A stretch of 64,000 nt of DNA from Hansfordia pulvinata (taxonomy: Eukaryota; Ascomycota; Sordariomycetes; Xylariales), in assembly GCA_006538405.1 (NCBI GenBank), contig BJKQ01000004.1:496001-560000 (forward strand). The letters are read 5' to 3'. Below the pieces are notes generated by a model. That model was not told the origin of the DNA. It saw only the letters and a program-made list of their open reading frames with translations, and ran no database searches. This document shows, piece after piece, positions 1 to 10,470 of this stretch (its first letter is position 1; each line of letters begins with the position of its first letter). The position numbers and the translations under genes are program-made.

Positions 1-2708
1 CGCCACGGATAAGTTCGAGGAGGCGATCAAGACCGGCGACGTGACTGGCATTTGCGAGTCTCACAAGGAGGAGGCCAAGACGGATGAGGACAAAGCCGAC
101 TGGGAAGTGCTGCAGACCCTTCTGGCCGACAACCCGCGCAAGAAAATTGTCGAATACCTCGGGGTTACCCAGGAAGCCGAGGACAACACTGTGGACGCCA
201 AGGACGCCTCCGAGTCTGAGCCCGTCGAGAAGCCCGAAAACAAGAACCTCAAGCCCAAAGGTCACAAGAAGAGCATCTCGACATTCTTCACTGACGGTCC
301 CGAGGGTGACAGCGAGGATTTCCTGACGAACCTGTCCGCCACTAAAGGTGCCAAGACCGATAACCCGTTCAGCCTCCTCCCCGAAAGCGACACAGCTGTG
401 GACAAGCAGATAACTAAGGCTCTCATGGTGGGCAACTTTGAGAAGGCCACCGAAGTCTGTCTGAAAGAAGAGCGTCTGGCCGATGCATTTGTCATTGCCA
501 ACTGCGGTGGCAAGGAGCTTGTCGACAAGGTCCAATCGGCCTACCTTTCGCAGAAGACGGGCATGCCCAGCTACCTGCGTCTTCTTGGATCGGTCATTGT
601 CAAGAACCTCTGGGACGTCGTCTACAACGCCGACCTTGCCGACTGGAAGGAAACCATGGTCACCCTGTGCACATTTGCCGACCCGGCCGAGTTCCCCGAC
701 CTGTGCGAAGCGCTGGGTGACCGCATTTCCGAGTCGGGCGCCAGGAAGGACGCCTCGTTCTGCTACCTGGTTGGGTCCAAGCTGGACAAGGTTGTCGAGA
801 TCTGGATAGCTGAGCAGAAGGAGGCCGAAGAAGCCGGCTTCAAGGAGGGCAACGACACGACCTTCGCTGTACACGCGAGAACTCTCCAGCATTTCATCGA
901 AAAGGTCACCGTTTTCCGCCAGGTGACCAAGTTCCAGGACACAGAGGCTAGCCTGCCCTCGGGTTGGAAGCTGGCCGCGCTGTACGACAAGTATGTCGAA
1001 TACGCCGACATTGTCTCGGCCCAGGGGCAGTTGCAGATTGCACAACGATACCTGGAACTGCTGCCTTCCAAGTATCCCTCGGCCGACCTGGCTCGGGAGC
1101 GCATCAGAACGGCCACTCAAGCCCCTGGCCAACCTGCTGCCAAGCAAGCGGCCAGCAAGACGACGAACAAGGCGGCAGTCGGAGCCCGCGGTTCCTCGTG
1201 GCAACCCGCCCAGTATGGCGGCTTCCAGGCGCCCCAGGCCGCTCCCGGCACGACCCCCGCGCCCTCGTACGGTGCTCCGGCCGCGGCTCCGGCGGCCAAC
1301 CCATACGGTCCCCCGGCCACTTCGGTGCAGCCGCCTGCAGCCAACAACCCCTACGCCCCTCCCGCCAGCGGTGCCGCTGCCACCAACCCGTACGCTCCGC
1401 CCGCCCCCGCGATCGGCAACCCCTATGGCGCTCCAGGATACCCAGCACCGCAGCAGCCGCAGTATGGTGCTCCCCAGAACCCCGGTTACATGCCCCCGCC
1501 TCCCCCCATGGCCGGTCCTCCCAGAAGCTCCACCCCTTCGTCCAAGCCGCCTCCGTCCCGTAGCGTGGATGCCGGCAGCTGGAACGACGTGCCGGTGGTT
1601 TCAAGACCCCCGCCAAGGAAGAACACGCCCAGCGTTGCTCCAGTGACTGGTCCCTGGGGTGGCCAGTCTCCGTCGGCACCGCCCAGAGTCCTTACTCCAG
1701 AGGTTCTGGGGCTACTCCGCCGCCGCCACCGCCCAAGGCAGGGGCTCCTCCCCGTGTCATGTCTCCTCTTGGTGCTGGAGTGCCTCAGCCTGGCTCGATC
1801 CCGCCGCCTCCCCGTGCTGACTCGGCCGCTTCCAACCCCTATGCCCCTCCTCCGGCAGCTCAAACCCCCGGGGCAGGCGCCGGTTTGCCTCCCCCCCTCC
1901 GATGAGCAACATGGCACCCAGGGGCAACACACCCTACGGTGCTGCTCCCAGCCGCTACGCCCCGGCACCCTCGGCACCAGGGAGCCAGCCTCCTCAGCAA
2001 CCCGGCATGGCACCTCCCCCGCGGGCATGGCGCCTCCTCCCACGGGTATGGTGCCTCCTCCTATGGGTATGGCTCCTCCCCCCGCGCCAGGCATGGCGCC
2101 ACCCCCGCCGAACCCCTACGCTCCCACGCAACCTCCTGCGCCTCAAGGACAGTACGCCCCCTCTCCCTACGCGGCCCAGCCCCCCGCCCAGCAAGGACCT
2201 CCTCCCGTTGGGCCTCCGCCTGGCAACGCCGGGCCCCCTCCTGCGAACCCGCCGGCAGCAGCTCCACCCCCGAAAGCCTCTGCGCCCCCTCCGAAGCCCA
2301 GACATCCGGCCGGAGATAGGTCTCACATCCCTGCCGGCGCTCAGCCCCTGGTTGACATGCTGAGTCGGGAGATGCAGCGAGTGGCGGCCAAGGCCCCTGC
2401 TTCGTTTGCTCCACAAGTCAAGGACACGCAAAAACGGCTCGACCTGTTGCTCGACCATCTCAACAACGAAGAGCTGGTGAAGCCTGACACGGTCGAACAG
2501 TTGACTCAGCTCGCGAACGCGATCGAGGCCAAGAACTTCCCCGAAGCCAAGCGTCTTCAGGTGGAGATTCAGCGGGACAAAACCGACGAGTGTGGCAACT
2601 GGATGGTGAGTCAAGTCAAATACGTCAAGGTTCTCGCGCAGTAAACTAACATGACATGATCAGGTCGGCGTCAAGCGTCTTGTGCAGATGGGCGGTGCCA
2701 CTAACTAG
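1..2708 (+). CDS. sec31: Sec31, COPII coat outer-cage subunit (5' truncated by window edge)
   Basis: Sec31 pairs with Sec13 to build the outer cage of COPII vesicles leaving the endoplasmic reticulum. The window starts inside the gene; the frame is open from base 2. The N-terminal part here is the alpha-solenoid (residues like FEKATEVCL, LWDVVYNADL), followed by a Pro/Gly/Tyr-rich disordered linker (about 1200-2320) and the conserved C-terminal helical domain. A last intron lies at 2606-2663 (GTGAGT, CTAAC branch site at 2646, CAG); the final exon encodes VGVKRLVQMGGATN and stops at 2706-2708. Without that splice the frame would end at 2644. Inside the Pro-rich linker the reading frame moves three times, each by -1 (near 1690-1700, 1890-1902 at a C7 run, and 2005-2035), so the protein-like Pro/Ala/Met repeats continue in a different frame each time and then return to the original one. 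Identity is strong; the shifts look like missing bases. Confidence 0.93.
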
Positions 2709-3218
2709 AGTCAGCATACCGGCGGAAATTCCCACTCATGATCATAGAGCAGTCTCGCCCGGGTCACATTGTGCCGCGGGGTCTGTTTTCCATTAGCTGC
2801 TCCGGGGTTCTAAAACTAGAAAAGTTGGCGCACGACGACGAGCCTTGCAACTAGGGGCAGGACGACGTGCCGAATTGGTACACTGATGTTCTAGACTGTT
2901 GTGGGTGTTGTTTGCTGCCCGTGGACGTGAAACGAAACATGATTTGCGATGAAAATTGAAATTACTTAGCATATTACCTCTCCCGAGCCTGATATTTTGC
3001 GTGATGTGCCGGTTGGTGGCGTTTTGGTTGCTTCAACGCTAAGAATATCCTGGAGATGCCGTCTGGGGAGCGACCAGACAGGCTGTACAGTCAACATCGG
3101 CAGGGTGTGTGACAAGACGTCCGATTCTTCTGTCAGTTGATTCATCCTATTTCTTCTCTTGGGTGGTCTCTATGCCCGCAATCCATCTTCCTCCAGCCGT
3201 CCTGCTCGGCTCGTCAGA
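2709..3218. other. Intergenic, convergent 3' ends
   Basis: Sec31 and the dehydrogenase end towards each other across this 510-bp stretch. It holds the 3' untranslated regions; no further coding signal seen. Confidence 0.7.
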
Positions 3219-4563
3219 CTACGGACCCCCAAACGTCTTCATGGCCTCGTAGCACGGGGCCGGCGCCATGCTGCGGCTGAGGTCGCGGACGCGGTCGAGT
3301 TCGCGGCGGACGGCGTCGGTCTCGCGCGAGACGACTTCCCAGGCGTCCCAGCCGATGGGGAGCCGGGCGGGGATCCCTGCCCTCTCCTGCTGCCGCTCTC
3401 CTTCCACGGCCGCTCCTCCCCGGCCGGACCGGGCGACGGCCTCGTACATGACGCGGGCGACGTCGGCGGCCGGGGTGAAGGCGGCCTGGAGCTGGCGGGA
3501 GGCCTCGGGGAGGAGGCGGCGCCGGAGATGTAGGCCAGGGGCGCCGTGGAGGGGCTCTCGGCGGCGCGGGCGGCGTAGGCCGGGTGGCGCGGGGCCAGGC
3601 GGATGGAGGGGGCGAAGTTGCCGGTCGTGCCGCCGGGCTCGATGATGCTGTGGTGTACTGTTTTTTTTTCTGGTCAGGGGCGGGTTTTTTGGAGGAAAGA
3701 AGGAGCAGACTATAAGGGGGGAGGAGGGGGTTGTTCTGAGAAAAGGGGGGATGGGAAGGGAGGACTGACTGTTCCAGGCGGGGATCATCTCCTTGGAAAA
3801 GGCCTCGGTGAAGCCCTCGAGCGCAAACTTGGACGCGTGGTAGAAGGTGGTGCCCGGGGTGCCGACGTAGCCGCCGAACGAGCTGACGTTGAGGATGACG
3901 CCGCCCCTTCTTGTTCTTGCTGCTGTTGTTCCTGGCTGGCCGGCGCCGCCGCCGCCACTCTTCTTCTTCTCCTCCTCCTCCTTTTCGACCTCGTCGTCCG
4001 CCTCGCGCATCGCCCGGACCGCGCGGCGGGCCACGCGCACCGCGCCCCAGAAATTGGTGTCCATGAGCCGCCGGGCGTCGGCCTCGGGCACGGCCTCGGT
4101 GTCGCCCATGACGTTGTACCCCGCGCAGTTGACGACGACGTCCGGGCGGTGGGCCCATGCCGGGTAGTGCGACGATGATGATGATGGTGACGAAGAAGAA
4201 GGGGGGAGGAGGAGGAGGAGGAGAAGAGGGCCTCGACGGCCGCGTCGTCGGTCACGTCCAGCGCCGCCTTGGCCACGCGTTGGTCGTCGTCGTGGTCAGG
4301 GAGGTAGGACAGGGTCGACGGGTCGCGGGCCGTGGCGACCACGCGCTGGAGCGGGCCGGCGTGCGCGTGGATGTGCGCGGCCAGGGCGCGGCCGATGCCT
4401 GAGGAGCAACCCGTAACTGGTGAAGGGTTAGACTCTGGGTGGAAGAGAGGTGAAAGGAATGGAGGGGGGAGGGGGTGGTTCTGTCTAACGTACTCAGCCA
4501 GACGGCGTCGTCGGGGAGTTGGTACGGCGGCGGCGGCGGCGGCGGCGGCGCGGAGGAGTCCAT
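3219..4563 (-). CDS. Short-chain dehydrogenase/reductase (classical SDR)
   Basis: An NAD(P)-dependent oxidoreductase of the classical SDR family; substrate unknown. Exons read 4563-4494, 4416-3770 and 3657-3219. Splicing the first intron restores the cofactor motif LITGCSSGIGRALAAHI. Further on are VVVNCAGYNVMGDTEAV (NAG-type motif), NVSSFGGYVGTPG (catalytic Ser) and YHASK (catalytic Tyr and Lys), then IIEPGGTTGNF after the second intron. About 385 residues, long for the family because of a poly-Ser stretch after strand 3 and a Glu/Lys/Gly-rich insertion (about 3885-4000) just before the catalytic Ser. Two -1 frame slips are needed: at a six-base G run (4201-4206) and at four G (3507-3510), both homopolymers. 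The start is the ATG just before an Asp-Ser-Ser-Pro-rich leader; upstream in-frame Met codons exist. Confidence 0.82.
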
Positions 4564-6203
4564 GATGTCGAAAGGTTTTTTTGGGAACGTGAACTGGCTT
4601 GATGAAGAAGTTGTTTCTTGCTGTCGTTTTATCTTCGCGAATGTCACACGCCTTTCTTTCTTCACAGACAGCATCGTTGCGGACATTTGAAAAGGTTTAT
4701 ATAGCATTTTCGCACGCATGCCGCAAGCTCTTATCCCCGAAATCCCCCAAAAGTCCTTCCTCTCCTCGAAGCGCTCGCGACGGCTGGGGCCGCAAAAGGC
4801 CGAAACGGGGCCGGGACTCGGGTCCGCGCTTTCCCATGTTCTTCTTTCTTTTCCTTTGCGTGGGCCTCAACTTGTGGCCTCCCCCCGCTGGAACCCGAAG
4901 CACGCCTCGGATGCGCCTCGGATACGCTGCACAAAAAAAACGTGGCGCACCGAGAGGAACGATGAGAAAGTGGGTTGTTCAGCGACGACAACAACGAACA
5001 ACGACAACGACAGCGCCGGTCGTCGTGCCGGGGGACCTTTTGCGCCGATGAGCGTGGACCCACACCCACCGCCCGAGTTCCGGGGGGACGCCGGGGATGG
5101 ATTACGGGCGCACCCTGGCGACGCCCTGGTAGATCTTATCGCCGTCTTGGCCTTTGCCGGTTGTGGGGGTAGGATCGCCGCGGGTGTTGGCTGGCACGGG
5201 ACGAATACGACTAACAATAATAATAATAAGCATTACACAAATGCAGCTTACGCGTATTGGGTTGATGGAGCCCAGTCCCCGGAGGCTGTTCTATCGTGAT
5301 TGCGGGACCGATATGCCTCGCAGAACAGCGGCAGTTCTCCGTGCACCGAGTTCGAGCGGGGCATGTGACGTTCGCAGGCGGGGTGATGTCTTCTGTTAGT
5401 GAAGGGAAAGCTCGTCGTTCAATAGTTGTCGGGAAGACGACGTGCAGTAGAGATGCTTGTTGTTTGCGAGTCGGCCTTGTGTTCTTCAAGGCTTTTCAGC
5501 GTGAGGTGCGGCCAGTGTTCGCTGTCAGTCCTGGACCGCGTCCCGTTCGCTGGGATTCTGAATGCAACAACGCGAGCACTGCACGGCAACGGTCAAAAGC
5601 TCATGAAGCTCAGAGGCCCAGACGGTGACATTGGACGGGTCGGAATCGTGAAGGAAGGATTGAGGGCAAAATTCGGACAAATGTTAGGCTTCGCCGCGCA
5701 GGGCAGCAGATGGCCCATCTCAACCGGATGAGGAGGAACCATCTCAGCCGGACTCAACGACTGGCGAGTACTCTCGCCGTGTCCTCCAAGTCGTCCAGAC
5801 GATATATGAGCGAGGTCTATTCTTCTGCGGACTACTGATCGTCGTCGCAGGTGCGCGCTATCAAGGGCGGGCCGGTTGTGATTGCCGACCTTTCGGATCT
5901 CTCTCCACGAAGCTTGGTACCGGATGACAGCCGGAGATAGTTGCGACATTGGCAATGACGACAACTGCATAGGTGATAAAGGCAAAGACCGAGACGAAAC
6001 GCCCACAGCAACCATGTTGGTCAAGACAGGCTTGATGACCAAATGTTTGCTGAAAAATAGTACATATATATACGATCGAAATTTGAAGTTAAGGTCAGTA
6101 GGGAATCAGGAAGCAACGAGAAACAGGCCATGCTGCACATGCCAGAGCCCCATGGAAGAGCCCGCCGCGGCATCCGTGGCCACCTTTTGTGCAGACGTCG
6201 AGT
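4564..6203. other. Intergenic region
   Basis: Upstream region of the SDR and downstream region of the DJ-1-like gene. Many overlapping short open frames but none with motifs, signal peptide or consistent codon pattern. A short TA-rich stretch occurs near 6060-6075. Confidence 0.5.
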
Positions 6204-7365
6204 TCACTCCACGTTCTGGGGCGGGATGCCGTACTTGGCCGCGTACGGGTCATCGTCGATGGGCAGCGGGGAGTACTCGACGACGCCCGAGATGCGGTCG
6301 GCGTCCTCGGCGCCGTAGACCTCCTTCATCCACGCGAAGAGCAGGTCGGAGCCCGCGGTGACCTGTGGGCGGACGGGGTCAGCTGCTGGCGTCCACCCAC
6401 ACGGGCGGGCTGCGGAGGGTGGAGGAGAAGTAGAAGAAGCGTCGGGAGGAGAGAGAGAACAGGGTGATGTGGCAAAAAAAGAAAAAAAAAATGTAGTTAA
6501 GAAAGAGACAAACTCACCCCCGAAGCAGTCCAGATATTCCCGTCCACCACCCACCTCGCGGGGCTGACCCAGCGCACCTTGGGCCCGAACGGCGTCACGG
6601 CGCGCCACTCGGACTTGTTGGTCGTCGCGCGCCGGCCGTCCAGCACGCCCGACGCGGCCGCCAGCCCGGAGCCCGTGCACACGGTGATGAGGTACCGCAG
6701 GCGCGGGTACGCGGCGCGCAGGAACGCGGCCAGCGCGCCCAGGTCCGGCGCGTGCGCGAAGTCGCCGCCGGGGACGATGAGGACCTCGACGCCGTCGAGC
6801 GCGCCCGGGTCCGAGAGGGCGTGCGTCGGGACCAGCGCCGGCCAGAACGAGGTGCCGCGCGTCTTCGCCGGGTCCGGTTGCGGGCCCGAGCCCGGGAGGG
6901 AGGGCGAGGAGGAGAGGTCCAGCTGGGCCGAGCGCGTGGTCACGGGCTCCAGGGACGAGGCCAGGAGGCGCAGCTCTAGCGGGTGGCCGGGCCCGCCGGC
7001 GTGGCTGCCGGGGCGCTCCCGTTGATGCTCGACTCGGCGAGGACCTGGAGGGGCCCCGCGACCTGGGCCCAGTCTTGCAGGAAGACGCCCTGGTAGAGCA
7101 GGACGGCGAAGACGGAGGGCGGGGGCTGGCTGGTGTCTGTGAGGAGGGGCGGCTGTCAGGTCTTGTCGAGTTGCTGGCGATGTTCGCGGAGGCTTCACAG
7201 TCGTTGTCTTGGTTTGAGACGTAGTTGGAAAAGGGGGCTTGGCTGGGTTGCAGAGACTCAAGATCACTCACCTCTGGCGCCGTTGACGTTCGCAGGTGAC
7301 GCTGCGGCCGTGGAGGCCAGGACGCCGAGGCCGGCAGGCAGCCACGTCGATAGTCGGAATAGCAT
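6204..7365 (-). CDS. Secreted-type DJ-1/PfpI (ThiJ) family protein
   Basis: A glutamine-amidotransferase-fold protein of the DJ-1/PfpI superfamily; the biochemical role of the fungal extracellular-type members is not defined. Exons 7365-7272, 7136-6518 and 6362-6204. Exon 1 encodes a signal-peptide-like leader (MLFRLSTWLPAGLGVLAST). The core shows FAVLLYQGVFLQDWAQVAGP, then EVLIVPGGDF and the nucleophile elbow YLITVCTGSGLAAASGVL (Cys in the TVCTGS motif), followed by the RATTNK segment and GNIWTASG interrupted by an intron, then VTAGSDLLFAWM. About 290 residues. One -1 slip is needed near 6981-6995 (GGG/CCC cluster): without it a stop follows the Ala/Pro-rich stretch. Stop at 6204-6206. The leader predicts entry into the secretory pathway, unlike cytosolic DJ-1. 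Confidence 0.85.
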
Positions 7366-9956
7366 CTTGTCAAAACTCGCTCCACCGGATGATCCACCGT
7401 TCGGAGGTTAGGAGGTGAAGCTGCTGTTGAGCAGGGCCTGTGAGGATGGTGGCCGCCGGACAACTCAAATAAGGTACCTATCCGAATCACTTCTCCAAGC
7501 TGAGCTGAGTCTTTCCAGACTCGATATCGCTCTTCTTTCGGGACCACAACCAAGATCTTATATACTCGTAACTCGTCGCCGGGGTTCAGAATCTCTCGTC
7601 ATCCGAGACACCCATCTCACCATCCTGCCGCGCACTCAGCAAGCAAGCGAGCCTCTGATGCGGAGCGACGAGCATGTTGCGCAGCGCTAACTGGGAGACG
7701 GTGAGCAGGTTTTCGGGCGCTAGACCACAAGCACGGGCAGGAGCCGTCCAGTCAGCAGCGGCGCCTGTCGAAACCTCCGAGTGAGGTCGGAGGTTGGCGG
7801 CGCTTGCCGTTCGCAGGCGCGGCGCGACTTTCGAGAGATTGGCGTCCATGCCAGGCCGCCTTGCCTGGCTCTTTGCCTGGCTCTTTGCCCGTCTACTTGT
7901 ATCGTCGTCCTGCTGCCGCTGCCTCTCGGCAAGGGGGTTGCGCTTGTGCCGCTGACAACAGGTGAGGTGGGGCGAGATTGGCCAGGACTCGGCTATCGTG
8001 AGCATCGTGGGCGCATTCCCTGTACGTAGCGTCGCAGCGTATGGACGATGACACCTCGCCACCCATGCGATCGGACCCTACCTTGCCTGGGTGCCTGACT
8101 AGAAGCTCGTCCCGTCCCGATGTGACCCCAGACCCAACGAAACCTGCTCCCACCTCAACGTTGGTTCTGAGTTGTCCGTCGGCAACCGACGAGTCGGGCG
8201 GGCTTGAGACGCAGACGCAGACGCAGCGGCGAGGCCGGGTTGCCGGGAGGGATATCTGCCCCCCGCACGTCATGCTCCGTGCCTGCTCGTACGAGTCCCA
8301 GGAACGAGCGGATCCCGACGAGCAAGTTCTTCACTGAGGCGCTCCAGCCAGGCGACGACCCGAGGGCCAAGCTTCCTTCATGTGCGTGCTCGCAGGCTGC
8401 TTACGATACTCGTCTGCCCGAGGTGATGGTTTCCAACTGGTGAGGGAGGTCCTTGCTGTTTGGGTAGGGTCGACAGCAAGGCCGTCGTCGCCGCCTGAGT
8501 TACGGGCTGGGGATGCCGGGGTTCCAGGCTCGTCAGGGACGCAACGCATGCTCGCTGCCGCCGTGAAGTGTTGTGGAAGTTGGCTCTTCGAATTTTTAAG
8601 GTCGGTCGGCAAATACTGTCTGCCTGCAAATGATTCCTGCCTGCCTTGTAAGCTTGGCCTTAGTCTCACCATGCTAGCCTTTCAACACCTCTCTATGGAG
8701 CTTACCAAGCTTTGCGTTGTCTCTAGCTACTCTCCCAGGTAGCGGATCACCAAGCTGTGGAGAGCCCTCTCCCCCACGTACACGTGAGGGTGTGACCGAC
8801 GGCCTGCCAAGCCTGCGCCGACATGACGGGGAAGATTGAATGTTTTTGCCAGACGACAGGTGGCGCCCTGCCCTCCGTTCAAGTTCTTTCTGCCTTGCCA
8901 CAGGGTGGTGCCTGTGCCTTCCCACTGGCCCCAGCAGTATGTGTCGAACTCGGGATCGCTCACATATGAATGAACCCCCCGTCCTCTCCGCAGTGTGAAG
9001 GAGAAAGACAAGAACAGGATGGGCCCATCAGCGATCGGTCCCGTCTTGGGTGGCGGGCATAGCGGGCGTAGCGGCGGCAGAGATGGATGGATGGAAGAGA
9101 TGGGAGTCAGCAAGGTTGAATGGCTAAGGTGGTAAGTATCGCTCTCTTGGTGTGTATTGCTAAGGTTAGCTGCCAGGCGACTCGCAGGTACCTACCTATA
9201 GGTAGGTACCTAGCTAGTAGGGCTATCTGGGACAGTCTTACGGGTACCTTGCTTCCCACGGGACTGATTTGACGCGAATAGAGGGAAGAGTCAGGTGGCA
9301 TCAGGCCAAAGCACCGGGCACTAAGCTCACCATATGATTGCTCAAAGTGGTCACCTTAGCAAAGGCCAAAACGCTTCAATGCTCTACAAGTAGATAGTAG
9401 AGGTATGTACCGCAGGTACTCAACAGGGGAGCCAGTACTTCCATGAGGTCGGTCAAATACCTCGAAGTTGTCTCCCTGCGAGGCGGTTCCGAGGCCCACA
9501 AGCCATCCGATGAGGGCCTCCGCGTTCGCTTTGCGACGTGCCACAACCATCGATCGTGGCCGCCTTAAATTGGTCCCGGGCCCTCTCGGAGCCGCCTCCA
9601 TCAGCCGCCGTCTCTATACACAGAGAGTACAAGTCGGAACACTATCCCTCGCAGTCGGTAGAACGACCTGATGGGCAATGCAACAGAGGCTGTTGTTCCG
9701 TCGTGTGACTTATGTCCGTCCAGCATGCGCGGCGTGGGCGCATCCAGAAACGCCAGGCAGCCACCAAACATTCGCCTCTTCGGCCGGGACGCCATACTGG
9801 TTCATGCCTGGAGATAGCAAGCTGAATGAGCCCTGGGACGGATCTAGGCAGCGATGGGTTTAAGAAGAAAAAAACAGCTATCAATATTTGGACTACCGGG
9901 CACACTTTCTTGGCCATCATGTTTTACCATTGTTTGACTCTAGACACGACCTCAAA
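7366..9956. other. Gene-poor intergenic region
   Basis: No open frame here has recognisable protein features. It holds short direct duplications (for example the repeated TTGCCTGGCTC phrase near 7860-7890) and, at 9187-9213, a nested palindrome of TAGGTACC words. Confidence 0.5.
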
Positions 9957-10470
9957 ATGAAGTATCTTCTGGCCCTCTCTGTCTGTCTGATCGTCCACGT
10001 CGGCCTGAGCACCTGCAGGCTGAGCACGAAAGACTCTCGTGGCCAAGCCGTCAATGTGAGCGCGCCCGCCAAAAAAAAAAACCCCCAAAAAAAAACCAGC
10101 CCGCGATGCGAACCTTTCCCCCATCCACGCGCAATGGAATTCTTTAGAACCGGCCCCGCTGACATTCAACCCGCCAGCACCAGGAGGACTCGGGAGAAGG
10201 GGGAGGTGGCGGTGGTGATCACCTCCTGCGCCGCGAGGACGCGGGCAGCCGCCGCGGCCGCCGCCGCCTCGGGATCGCGGCGTGACGGCGTGGCTGGGCC
10301 ACGAGCTTGCCGACTTGAGAGGCGGGGGCGAAGCCGGCATATATGGCGGCACGCCCGACGGCGCTTGCCCCAACTGCTCTACCAGTAAACAGTGCACAAG
10401 CCCTAAGTGCCCCGACTGCATCTACAACGGCCCCGGGGTTCCCAGGATTTGCGGGGATGATGGTGATTAG
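9957..10470 (+). CDS. Putative small secreted cysteine-rich protein
   Basis: Not a known family. Exon 1 (9957-10055) begins with a clear signal peptide, MKYLLALSVCLIVHVGLSTC. A candidate intron runs 10056-10183 (GTGAGC; branch GCTGAC near 10159; acceptor CAG at 10181-10183). Exon 2 gives a Gly-rich and Arg-rich middle and, after one -1 slip around 10270-10285, a Cys-rich tail ACPNCSTSKQCTSPKCPDC with a last Cys six residues from the stop: six Cys within about 32 residues. With one base restored the product is about 128 residues. The Arg-rich stretch before the Cys domain could be a processing site. It stands alone in gene-poor DNA, as many candidate effectors or antimicrobial-type peptides do. 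The intron and slip are inferences; the signal peptide and Cys cluster are read directly. Confidence 0.45.
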
